DNA from: Hyphomicrobiales bacterium
GTDB lineage: Bacteria > Pseudomonadota > Alphaproteobacteria > Rhizobiales > Aestuariivirgaceae
Length of the DNA: 16,005 nucleotides
Reading direction: 5' to 3'
Assembly: GCA_025356765.1 (NCBI GenBank)
Contig: JANXRO010000112.1
Coordinates: 1 to 16,005, forward strand
The notes under the pieces were generated by a model. The model was not told where the DNA came from. It did no database searches and was given only the letters and a program-made list of their open reading frames with translations. The translations under genes and the position numbers were made by a program. Shown one piece after another: positions 1 to 5,805 of the stretch (the stretch's first letter is position 1; each line of letters starts with the position of its first letter).

Positions 1-183
1 GGTGGCCTCGGCTTGCAGTTTGGCGGCCCGCGTAACTATGCTGGTGAGGTTGTTGCCTTGCCCACCATGGGCGACGGCCGCAAAGCCCAAGGCGTTGCCG
101 ACATCAATGCTGGACTAAAACTTTATCACAACGCCATGGCCTTGTTGTTTGTGATGGGCGTTATTTTGGCAATTGCCCTTTAA
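1..183 (+). CDS. cobD: Adenosylcobinamide-phosphate synthase CobD/CbiB, C-terminal end (partial)
   Basis: Only the last 60 codons are in the window, open from base 1 to a TAA at 181-183. The visible peptide has a glycine-rich stretch (GGLGLQFGGPRNYAGE), then PTMGDGR and an ADINAGL segment, and ends in a hydrophobic helix (about 15 residues, ALLFVMGVILAIAL). This matches the C-terminus of the CobD/CbiB family of integral membrane proteins, which attach the aminopropanol phosphate arm to adenosylcobyric acid in cobalamin synthesis. The neighbouring convergent cobP encodes the next step of nucleotide-loop assembly, which supports the call. Its last 23 bases overlap the end of cobP on the other strand. 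The identity rests on a short tail plus context, so it is good but not certain. Confidence 0.8.
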   Translation, partial: GGLGLQFGGPRNYAGEVVALPTMGDGRKAQGVADINAGLKLYHNAMALLFVMGVILAIAL

Positions 184-673
184 GCACCAAAGGCAGGCCC
201 GCCGCCACAAACACCACATTGTCGGCAATCGCTGCAACACGTTGATTGGCGCTGCCTTGAATATCGCGAAAAGCGCGGGCCAATTTATTTTCTGGCACAA
301 TGCTAAGGCCCACTTCATTTGAAACCAGAACGATATTGGCCTCGGCTTTTTGCAAACCCAAAACCAATTGATCAACCGCCGCTAAACAATCCGCATCGGC
401 CAAAAGCAAATTGCTCAACCAAAGTGTGATGCAGTCCACCAAAATTGTTGTGCCCAAATTATCTTGTGAAGCCATGGCACCAACCAAATCCAAAGGTGCC
501 TCAACAGTCTGCCACCCTGCCCCACGTTGAATTTTATGCGCGGCAATGCGTTCCCGCATTTCATCATCAAAGGCTTGCGCCGTTGCAATATAGGTGCGCG
601 GGCTCATACAAAACGTTTCGGCCAGCTTGCTTTTGCCGCTGCGAGCACCACCCAAAACCAGCGTAATGCTCAT
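161..673 (-). CDS. cobP: Bifunctional adenosylcobinamide kinase / adenosylcobinamide-phosphate guanylyltransferase
   Basis: This 170-residue protein is typical of CobP/CobU, which phosphorylates adenosylcobinamide and then transfers GMP to give adenosyl-GDP-cobinamide, in the cytoplasm. The P-loop GGARSGKS lies at residues 8-15. His46 (in AAHKIQRG) falls at the same number as the guanylated histidine of Salmonella CobU. Further family motifs are VDCITLWLSNLL in the middle and VSNEVGLSIVPENKLARAFRD toward the C-terminus. The open frame extends 18 codons upstream, but the start chosen here (ATG at 673) puts the P-loop at the usual distance from the N-terminus. It also has a GGTGAAGG-like ribosome site and overlaps the stop of the upstream DUF1636 gene as ATGA, which suggests coupled translation. 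The 3' end overlaps convergent cobD by 23 bp. Confidence 0.95.
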   Translation of the reverse strand: MSITLVLGGARSGKSKLAETFCMSPRTYIATAQAFDDEMRERIAAHKIQRGAGWQTVEAPLDLVGAMASQDNLGTTILVDCITLWLSNLLLADADCLAAVDQLVLGLQKAEANIVLVSNEVGLSIVPENKLARAFRDIQGSANQRVAAIADNVVFVAAGLPLVLKGQLPK

Positions 674-1044
674 GCCTTCACCGGTGGAATGCGCGCGATG
701 AAATGCCCGCGCATGAGCTGTGGCCAAAGCTTGAAGGGAACTTCGCCCGTTTCGGTTTGCCCATGCGCATCAAACCAATCCAAAATCGCTTCGGCCTGTT
801 CAGGCGTGGGTTGGTTGCTGCCAGTGATATATGAAAAACGCTGATCATCTTGAATAACAACGCTGCAATGCTTGGTGCAATTCCACAGGCAGCTTTGCGT
901 TTCCACAATAACGTCCTCGCGGTTTTTCGCTGCTAAAACAAGTGTCATGGCCTCAATCAACATTTGGCCGCCCGTTCTTCCATCGGGGGCAAACTTCGAT
1001 TCAGCAGAAAACTTACAGGTGGAACAAATAACCAAACGGCGCAT
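670..1044 (-). CDS. DUF1636 family metal-binding-type protein, cobalamin-associated
   Basis: The gene encodes 124 residues with an N-terminal CxxC (Cys7, Cys10) and a CLWNCTKHC segment (Cys52, Cys56, Cys60). The later part is WFDAHG and a C-terminal segment rich in Pro and Arg. The cysteine arrangement resembles a thioredoxin-like ferredoxin fold, and the sequence matches what I know of DUF1636. These proteins are annotated as predicted metal-binding proteins and commonly sit beside cobW or cob genes in alphaproteobacteria; their exact role is not established. The stop overlaps the cobP start by four bases (ATGA), so the two genes form one transcription unit. Only 64 bp separate it from the divergent nadK, leaving no room for a full cobalamin riboswitch there. 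A metal or iron-sulfur function is inference from the cysteines. Confidence 0.8.
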   Translation of the reverse strand: MRRLVICSTCKFSAESKFAPDGRTGGQMLIEAMTLVLAAKNREDVIVETQSCLWNCTKHCSVVIQDDQRFSYITGSNQPTPEQAEAILDWFDAHGQTETGEVPFKLWPQLMRGHFIARIPPVKA

Positions 1045-1108
1045 GAGATATGGACAAGCCTTTAAGGGGTGCTAACCTGCTCCATAGCCGAAACATTAAA
1101 GCACGAAA

Positions 1109-1876
1109 ATGAAATTCCACCGTATCGCCTTTTTAGCGTCTGAAGCACCCGATGCACGCCGTGCCATTAAAAAGCTCGAGAAACTCTATGGCAACGCAAC
1201 CGCTGAAACTGCCGATGTTGTAGTGGCTTTGGGCGGCGATGGCTTGATGCTGCAAGCTTTGCACACCTATATGGAAACGGGCATTCCAATTTATGGCATG
1301 AACCGTGGGTCTGTTGGCTTTTTGATGAATGAATTCAGCGAAAAGAATTTGCTGGATAGATTGGCCGCAGCCGAGTTGACAACCATTCGCCCCTTGAAAA
1401 TGACGGCCAAAACCGCCGATGGCAAAAAACATCCAGGCTTGGCTTTCAATGAAGTTTCACTTTTGCGCCAACGCTCGCAAGCCGCGAAAATAAAAATCAT
1501 AATTGATGGCCAAACGCGATTAGAGGAATTGATTTGTGATGGCGTTTTAGTGGCAACGCCTGTTGGATCCACCGCCTATAATCTTTCAGCCCACGGGCCA
1601 ATTTTGCCGATCGGTGCACCGCTTTTGGCCTTAACGCCCATCAGCGCATTTCGTCCGCGCCGCTGGCGTGGAGCCATGCTTTCGCATCGTGCCAAAGTGA
1701 CATTGCAAATTTTGGAACATGAAAAGCGCCCGGTTGCGGCCGTGGCGGATCATCAGGAAGTGCGCAATGTTATTGAAGTTGAAATTAGCGAAGACAAAAA
1801 GCGCAGCGTGAAAATTCTCTTCGATGCTGCCCACACTTTGGCCGAACGGGTATTGAACGAGCAGTTTAAGTTTTAA
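1109..1876 (+). CDS. nadK: NAD kinase
   Basis: This 255-residue cytosolic enzyme phosphorylates NAD to NADP. It has the diagnostic GGDG motif at residues 42-45 (VVALGGDGLMLQAL), the NE pair at 114-115 (AFNEVSLLR), and a PVGSTAYNLSAHGPILPIGAPLLALTPI block. The length fits the short alphaproteobacterial NAD kinases. The ATG at 1109 places the N-terminal beta strand (FHRIAFLAS) normally; the ribosome site is weak. The gene starts 64 bp from the divergent DUF1636 gene. It ends with a TAA whose bases are shared with the stop codon of the convergent DUF2336 gene, so no intrinsic terminator can lie between them. Confidence 0.95.
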   Translation: MKFHRIAFLASEAPDARRAIKKLEKLYGNATAETADVVVALGGDGLMLQALHTYMETGIPIYGMNRGSVGFLMNEFSEKNLLDRLAAAELTTIRPLKMTAKTADGKKHPGLAFNEVSLLRQRSQAAKIKIIIDGQTRLEELICDGVLVATPVGSTAYNLSAHGPILPIGAPLLALTPISAFRPRRWRGAMLSHRAKVTLQILEHEKRPVAAVADHQEVRNVIEVEISEDKKRSVKILFDAAHTLAERVLNEQFKF

Positions 1877-3039
1877 GCTGCCCGCACTAAATCTGCTTTC
1901 AAACGCTTGGCCACCTTGCGGATGCGTTCTTCGCCATAGCGCCCAAGATATTCAATTTGTTTGGCGCGATCCGCGGCATCCATCGCCTCATAGCGCGTCA
2001 TCAAAGCCTCAAGTACGCGCCCACCAAATTCTGAAGCCGTAAGGTCACTGCCTTCTTCACGCATATCAATCACAACATCACAAGCAGCACGCAAAATTCC
2101 AAAACATGATTGCGGCAAGCCAGAGCGCTTGAAGATTGATTTAAAACCAAGCGAAGATCTTGAATACATCTGTTCTGAGGCGCGTTGCGCGTTAAGCCCA
2201 CACAAATGCGCCAAAGCGGCTTCAACAACAGTCATTTGCCCGGTGGCAGCAGCACGCACAATAAGCGCCGACGTAAGCATGTTTTTCGCGGCCATAAAGT
2301 TTGTCACTTTGGCGCGTTCAACCGGCGTTGCTTCCACAAGCACTTGCATCACCGCTTTGTCTTCAGCATCCGCCACCAATTCAACCGCATCATTGGCCGC
2401 AATCCAGCCCTTTTCGGCCATCAATGTGCGCATCCGAAGTGCTGTGCGCCGGGCTTGTAAAATACGAATATCAAGGGGCAAATCAGATTGTGCCAAAAGT
2501 TTTTCGCACATGGCTTCAGCCTGGCCGAAACGTTTATAAAGCGCATGATAATCGACATCTTCTAAAACGATTTGTGGATTGTCAAAAAGCGCCAGCGCCA
2601 CTTTCAGCGAGCCCACTTTAATTACATAGACTGCTGCCTCAGCGCTTAGATCAGGCCGCTTTGCCACTGTAATCTGACGCGGCTCATCGCCCACGCGCAA
2701 AATTGCAATCTGGTGCCAGCCATTCAATGCAGGCGTTTGCGCCAAAAATGGCAACGCAATTTCGTCAATATCAGCAATGATTGAAAAAGCCACATCAGGG
2801 TGCAACAACGGCTCCAAAGCCAACTCTTCTGCCAAAACGCGGCGCACTTCAGCAGATGGATCCACCGATAATTTCAATAAAACGGGTGTAACTTGGGTGC
2901 GCTCAATCTTGGGCGTCGCCGGGTCCGCAACCAGCGCAACCAACTGCCGCGTGAGAGTCATACGCGCATCAACATCCCCAATGTCTAACACACCGGTAAA
3001 AACGCTGACATCCAAACCAATACTGTTTACTTCACTCAT
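1873..3039 (-). CDS. DUF2336 domain protein, HEAT-like helical
   Basis: The gene encodes 388 residues, predicted soluble, with no signal peptide or membrane segment. The N-terminal half has helical-repeat character, for example ALVADPATPKIERTQVTPVL followed by DPSAEVRRVLAEELA and DVAFSIIADIDEIALPFL, as in the alphaproteobacterial DUF2336 family. The function of that family is not established to my knowledge. The C-terminus is strongly basic and helical (RYGEERIRKVAKRLKADLVRAA). It lies 92 bp downstream of the receiver-like gene on the same strand and probably forms an operon with it. The 92-bp gap contains two imperfect CtrA-like boxes. Its stop codon shares bases 1873-1876 with the nadK stop in the convergent direction. 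The ATG at 3039 is the most upstream sensible start, with only a weak ribosome site (GAGTTGGTG). Confidence 0.8.
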   Translation of the reverse strand: MSEVNSIGLDVSVFTGVLDIGDVDARMTLTRQLVALVADPATPKIERTQVTPVLLKLSVDPSAEVRRVLAEELALEPLLHPDVAFSIIADIDEIALPFLAQTPALNGWHQIAILRVGDEPRQITVAKRPDLSAEAAVYVIKVGSLKVALALFDNPQIVLEDVDYHALYKRFGQAEAMCEKLLAQSDLPLDIRILQARRTALRMRTLMAEKGWIAANDAVELVADAEDKAVMQVLVEATPVERAKVTNFMAAKNMLTSALIVRAAATGQMTVVEAALAHLCGLNAQRASEQMYSRSSLGFKSIFKRSGLPQSCFGILRAACDVVIDMREEGSDLTASEFGGRVLEALMTRYEAMDAADRAKQIEYLGRYGEERIRKVAKRLKADLVRAA

Positions 3040-3085
3040 TTTTACACCAACTCAGGAAACTTGAATTGACGCTATCTCGGAAGGT

Positions 3086-3124
3086 TTAACAAATTGTTCA
3101 CTGTAAAATTTAAGCTTTGGTTAG
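3086..3124. promoter_or_regulatory. Two imperfect CtrA-like boxes between the receiver gene and DUF2336
   Basis: Within the 92-bp gap are TTAA-N7-TTCA (3086-3100) and TTAA-N7-TTAG (3110-3124), each matching seven of the eight fixed bases of the CtrA consensus TTAA-N7-TTAA. A small palindrome AACAA-A-TTGTT overlaps the first (3089-3099). The gap is AT-rich, so chance matches are possible. If real, they would give DUF2336 its own CtrA input. Confidence 0.25.
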
Positions 3125-3131
3125 CGCAAAT

Positions 3132-3503
3132 TTAGTGAGGCAAAGCACCGGCTTGCTCAAGTTTGAAATGCAACAAGTCGCGATCAAACGGAGAAACCAG
3201 AAAATCTGAAGCGCCTTGAATGATACTGCTGCCCATGGCCGAAAGATCTGGGCTTTCCGAATAAAGGATCACAATGGGCCTTTTGCTGGATCGGCCCTGA
3301 TAACTCATCAAGCGCAGGAATTCTTTGGTGGCGGGCAAAGCAGATGCTTCCATCAAAACCACTTGCGGTTGGCTTTCCTGGCAAAAGCGAATTGCATCAT
3401 CAGCACCTTCACGCGCTATGCATTCAAAACCAAATCCGTTTAAAAATCCCATTATGCGGCTGCGTTCTGCAGCATTTTTTTCAACTAACAGACAACGAAC
3501 CAT
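3132..3503 (-). CDS. Stand-alone receiver-like protein with a degenerate phosphorylation site
   Basis: The 123 residues span one CheY-like receiver fold and nothing else. The beta1 strand is VRCLLVEKN, beta3 is PQVVLMEASALP, beta4 is RPIVILYSES, and the C-terminal loop is GASDFLVSPFDRDLL. All the usual receiver active-site residues appear changed. The paired acids after beta1 are Glu8-Lys9. The phosphoacceptor Asp is Glu52. The Thr/Ser after beta4 is Tyr81. The conserved Lys before the Pro is Ser104. It is therefore likely a pseudo-receiver acting by protein contact, with Glu52 possibly mimicking the phosphorylated state (inference). It is upstream of and co-directional with the DUF2336 gene. 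The 249 bp in front hold a CtrA box 66 bp from the ATG, two DnaA-box-like sites and GANTC sites, so cell-cycle regulation is likely. Confidence 0.75.
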   Translation of the reverse strand: MVRCLLVEKNAAERSRIMGFLNGFGFECIAREGADDAIRFCQESQPQVVLMEASALPATKEFLRLMSYQGRSSKRPIVILYSESPDLSAMGSSIIQGASDFLVSPFDRDLLHFKLEQAGALPH

Positions 3504-3568
3504 GACTTACACTTTCTCTCAACACACGCGCAAAAGCTGCACGTATTGCGAGTCCTGACTCTGAATGG

Positions 3569-3583
3569 TTAATGAGATATTAA
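3569..3583 (-). promoter_or_regulatory. Perfect CtrA box TTAA-N7-TTAA upstream of the receiver-like gene
   Basis: The two TTAA half-sites are at 3569-3572 and 3580-3583, exactly seven bases apart. On the minus strand, the direction of the downstream gene, the second half reads TTAACCAT, which fits the extended CtrA consensus. The box lies 66 bp before the ATG at 3503, a usual promoter distance. It is flanked by two GANTC sites and a DnaA box within 30 bp. Confidence 0.6.
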
Positions 3584-3588
3584 ACAAC

Positions 3589-3597
3589 TTATCCACA
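3589..3597 (+). promoter_or_regulatory. DnaA box TTATCCACA (perfect consensus)
   Basis: The nonamer TTATCCACA is identical to the strong DnaA box. It sits five bases from the CtrA box and 86 bp from the receiver gene start. A single perfect nonamer can occur by chance in 16 kb, but its position beside the CtrA and GANTC sites makes a regulatory or replication role credible. Confidence 0.45.
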
Positions 3598-3656
3598 GAC
3601 CTATGGGGCATTCTAAAACATTGAAAATGCAATATTATCGTCAATTTATGACACAG

Positions 3657-3665
3657 TTGTCCACA
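3657..3665 (+). promoter_or_regulatory. DnaA-box-like site TTGTCCACA
   Basis: This nonamer differs from the DnaA consensus by one base and has the same orientation as the perfect box 68 bp away. The sequence between them (3605-3655) is notably AT-rich. Such a pair around an AT-rich stretch occurs at DnaA-controlled promoters and also in small origins; nothing here decides between them. Confidence 0.35.
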
Positions 3666-3679
3666 GGTGAAGCTTTTCT

Positions 3680-3724
3680 CTGAATCAGGCCCAACTTGTT
3701 TTGGTCGCGACTCACCTGATTCTG
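3680..3724. repeat. Inverted repeat (10-bp arms, one mismatch) with a GANTC site in each arm
   Basis: CTGAATCAGG at 3680-3689 and CCTGATTCTG at 3715-3724 are inverted copies with a single mismatch and a 25-base spacer. It begins about 30 bases after the stop of the flavin reductase gene, so as RNA it could form a hairpin ending that leftward operon. No T-run follows, so it is not a classical intrinsic terminator. Each arm carries a GANTC site, so it may instead be a DNA-level protein site. Confidence 0.45.
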
Positions 3725-3752
3725 CCGCGCAACCTTAAGATGCAACAAGAAA

Positions 3753-4340
3753 TCAGGGTCTGCGCATCCGCCAAATGTTTTCAACGGTGGCATATTCCGC
3801 ATAGCCAAGCCGTGAAATAGGCGCCATTGCGGCCGTATCAACCCGTCCGTCTTTGATAAATTCATCGGCAATATGAACTCCAACGACACGGCCGATCACC
3901 ATATAATCGCTAACTTCACCAGCGTCATTTGGCAAAGGCACGGTTTGATAATATTTGCATTCTAATGAAACTGGGCTTGCCGCAACGCGCGGAGGCTTTA
4001 TCAAACGACAGCTTGCTTTTTCTAGGCCGGCCAATGCAAACTCATCTTCGCTTGTGGTCAGCGAACTCACATTCATCGCCTCACGCAAAGCAAAGCTTGG
4101 AATGTTCACCACAAATTCGCCGGTCTCTTCAATGTTGGTCAGGCTGTGTTTCTTGCCTGATGACCCAAAGGCCACATAATGAGGGTTGTGCGAGAACGCG
4201 TTGTAAAAACTATACGGCGCTAAATTCGCCTTGCCGGTTATTGAAAGTGTCGAAATCCAAGCAATGGGCCGTGGCACAACCAGCGCATAAAAAGGATCGA
4301 GTGGAAGCCCGTGAGCGTTTGATGCGGTATCATAAAACAT
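3753..4340 (-). CDS. Flavin reductase-like domain protein (FMN-binding split barrel, DIM6/NTAB type)
   Basis: The 195 residues match the flavin reductase-like split-barrel family. The N-terminus has VVPRPIAWISTLS, then a NLAPYSFYNAFSHNPHYVAFG segment that typically contacts FMN, and GEFVVNIPS. Members reduce free flavin or use bound FMN in reductase or oxygenase systems; the substrate here is unknown. I chose the ATG at 4340, because it gives a TGATG one-base overlap with the stop of the upstream HAD gene. A TTG one codon earlier is possible. It is the last gene of a three-gene leftward operon after nitroreductase and HAD phosphatase. This suggests a shared flavin-linked process, though that is inference. 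The downstream region is rich in regulatory sites. Confidence 0.85.
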   Translation of the reverse strand: MFYDTASNAHGLPLDPFYALVVPRPIAWISTLSITGKANLAPYSFYNAFSHNPHYVAFGSSGKKHSLTNIEETGEFVVNIPSFALREAMNVSSLTTSEDEFALAGLEKASCRLIKPPRVAASPVSLECKYYQTVPLPNDAGEVSDYMVIGRVVGVHIADEFIKDGRVDTAAMAPISRLGYAEYATVENIWRMRRP

Positions 4341-5047
4341 CAACGAAGCATTTTCATCAGCCCTGGCAAATGCGCCACGCTATCAATCACATGATCAGCC
4401 AGAGGTGCTAAATCCTCAGCATTTGAATTGCCACTCAAAACACCAACAGCAAGGCCAGCACCGCCTGCCCGCGCCTCGTTCATGTCATGGGCGTTATCGC
4501 CCACCATGGCAACTTCATGGGGCTCAAGCCCGATTTTTTCACAAAACAATCGTATCATATTGCCATGTGGTTTTGGTGCTGAAACACTGTCTGCACCGAT
4601 CAACAAATCAAAATGGTCAACCACCCCCAAATGAGACATATGCGCATGCGCCGCAGCCTCTACATCATTGGTAGCAATTCCCAAAACATATCCAGCACTT
4701 CTCAACTCGTCAAAAACCTGCGTTAATTCTGCAACGGCTTTTGGCTTCTGCAAGGCTTCACGATCAAAATTCTCATCAATTTCGCGCGCCCGCGCCTTGG
4801 CTTCAGCTGCGGGAATGTCTGGCCACCACAGGCGCACAATCTGGCCCAACGGTTCAGACGCAAGAGCACTTCCACCCAGGCAGGTTCCTGTTTCAGGCAC
4901 GAATCCAGTTTTCACTAAAAGCGCAAGCGCTTCAGCTTCACTGTGGCCAAAATGCTTTTGCAGCATTTTCAAATAGGTAAACCCAAAAAAACCATCAAAC
5001 TCAATCAACGTGCCATCTTTATCAAACAATATGCCTTTAATCGCCAT
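4340..5047 (-). CDS. HAD superfamily hydrolase, phosphoglycolate-phosphatase-like (subfamily IA)
   Basis: The 235 residues carry all four HAD motifs. Motif I is FDKDGTL with nucleophile Asp9 and acid/base Asp11. Motif II is IATND, motif III is the lysine of SAPKPHGNMI, and motif IV is MVGDNAHDM. The helical cap between motifs I and II is of subfamily IA size. The probable reaction is hydrolysis of a small phosphomonoester in the cytoplasm; phosphoglycolate phosphatase is the nearest named type, but the substrate cannot be read from sequence. The open frame extends four codons upstream. I chose the ATG at 5047 because it overlaps the nitroreductase stop as TGATG and puts motif I at the usual position. 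Its own stop overlaps the flavin reductase start in the same way. Confidence 0.88.
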   Translation of the reverse strand: MAIKGILFDKDGTLIEFDGFFGFTYLKMLQKHFGHSEAEALALLVKTGFVPETGTCLGGSALASEPLGQIVRLWWPDIPAAEAKARAREIDENFDREALQKPKAVAELTQVFDELRSAGYVLGIATNDVEAAAHAHMSHLGVVDHFDLLIGADSVSAPKPHGNMIRLFCEKIGLEPHEVAMVGDNAHDMNEARAGGAGLAVGVLSGNSNAEDLAPLADHVIDSVAHLPGLMKMLR

Positions 5048-5634
5048 CACACACCCCAATATGTTGTTAAGCCCGCCACATCAGGCCGTGGCCTATCTTC
5101 CAGCGCAACAGTTGATGTTCCGATATAAATAATACCCGCAACGTTTTCGGCTTCTGAAACACCCATTGCCGCTTTGGCCGCTTCGTCATAGGCCACCCAA
5201 TCAGATTGCCATTGTGCATCAAAGCCATGGGCCTGTGCCGCCAAAACCATGTTGAAACATACTGCCGCTGATGAAAGCTGCTGTTCCCACACCGGAATCT
5301 TAAAGTGAAGTGCCGCCGTTGAAACAACCACAACAACAATGGGTGCGCGCATGAAAAGCGTGGCCTGAAAATCTAAACTCTCTGCCCCATGGTCGGGGTG
5401 AAGCTTTGCCCAAGCAGCTTTAAATTTTTCTCCAACAGCGGCTCTGCCCGCATCCTGAAATACAATAAAGCGCCAAGGGTTCAACTTGCCATGATCTGGC
5501 ACGCGCGCCGCAATTTCCAGAATGTCTTGCAGTTGGGTCGCATCTGGCCCCGGGCCAGCCATGGCTTTCGCCGATGCCGATTTGCGCGTTTTCAGAAAAG
5601 TTAAAAGCGAATGCGTGTCATTAAGTTTTGTCAT
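5047..5634 (-). CDS. Nitroreductase family protein, YdjA-like
   Basis: The 195 residues fit the short, YdjA-type nitroreductases, FMN enzymes that use NAD(P)H. Visible family features are TRKSASAKAMAGPGPD near the N-terminus, RVPDHGKLNPWRFIVF (FMN-binding segment), the central helix WEQQLSSAAVCFNMVLAAQAHGF, QWQSDW, and the C-terminal AGIIYIGTSTVALEDRPRPD. The natural substrate is unknown. It is the first gene of a leftward operon, coupled by TGATG to the HAD gene. The region upstream (5635-5805) holds a GANTC site and a perfect CtrA box shared with the divergent gene at 5806. The ATG at 5634 is preceded by GGGGCC, only a moderate ribosome site. Confidence 0.88.
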   Translation of the reverse strand: MTKLNDTHSLLTFLKTRKSASAKAMAGPGPDATQLQDILEIAARVPDHGKLNPWRFIVFQDAGRAAVGEKFKAAWAKLHPDHGAESLDFQATLFMRAPIVVVVVSTAALHFKIPVWEQQLSSAAVCFNMVLAAQAHGFDAQWQSDWVAYDEAAKAAMGVSEAENVAGIIYIGTSTVALEDRPRPDVAGLTTYWGV

Positions 5635-5670
5635 GGCCCCACATTGCAGGCGGCACGAAAAATTTCAACC

Positions 5671-5675
5671 GATTC
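5671..5675. promoter_or_regulatory. GANTC site in the divergent nitroreductase / envelope-protein promoter region
   Basis: A GATTC lies 28 bp from the CtrA box in the same intergenic region. It is the only GANTC site there, so it is suggestive only in combination. Confidence 0.35.
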
Positions 5676-5702
5676 AATTCAACTTCAATGCAAGTAAAGC
5701 CG

Positions 5703-5717
5703 TTAACCACTGATTAA
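5703..5717 (+). promoter_or_regulatory. Perfect CtrA box TTAA-N7-TTAA
   Basis: The half-sites are 5703-5706 and 5714-5717, seven bases apart, and the first reads TTAACCA, as in the extended CtrA consensus. The box is 88 bp before the ATG at 5806 and 69 bp upstream of the nitroreductase start on the other strand. It could serve either promoter. Confidence 0.55.
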
Positions 5718-5805
5718 GCATTATGTTGCGGCGGCAAGCCCCGCCTGCTTGAAAGATATGGCCAGCCTGAGAGCTGGGGGAGAGTTAAACAGGGGACAAC
5801 AAGCA

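Larger units (their letters stand above)
3550..3722. promoter_or_regulatory. Cluster of five GANTC (CcrM methylation) sites
   Basis: GANTC occurs at 3550-3554 (GAGTC), 3557-3561 (GACTC), 3682-3686 (GAATC), 3709-3713 (GACTC) and 3718-3722 (GATTC), all in the 249-bp intergenic region 3504-3752. Random sequence would give about one in that length. In alphaproteobacteria GANTC is methylated by CcrM and read by GcrA at cell-cycle promoters. The first pair lies next to the CtrA box. The other intergenic regions of this window carry none or one. Confidence 0.6.

Noticed and set aside
1056..1076. CtrA-like TTAA...CTAA in front of nadK
   Set aside because: Spacing is six rather than seven and the second half is imperfect.
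1045..1108. Cobalamin riboswitch before the DUF1636-cobP pair
   Set aside because: The gap is 64 bp and contains no B12-box-like sequence.
3504..3752. Chromosomal replication origin
   Set aside because: Only two DnaA-like boxes and one CtrA box are present and the usual origin neighbours are missing; a regulated promoter is the simpler reading, so the origin idea is kept only as an alternative.
3641..3889. 82-residue leftward frame crossing the regulatory region
   Set aside because: It mostly overlaps the flavin reductase gene in another frame, and the rest runs over the inverted repeat and GANTC sites.
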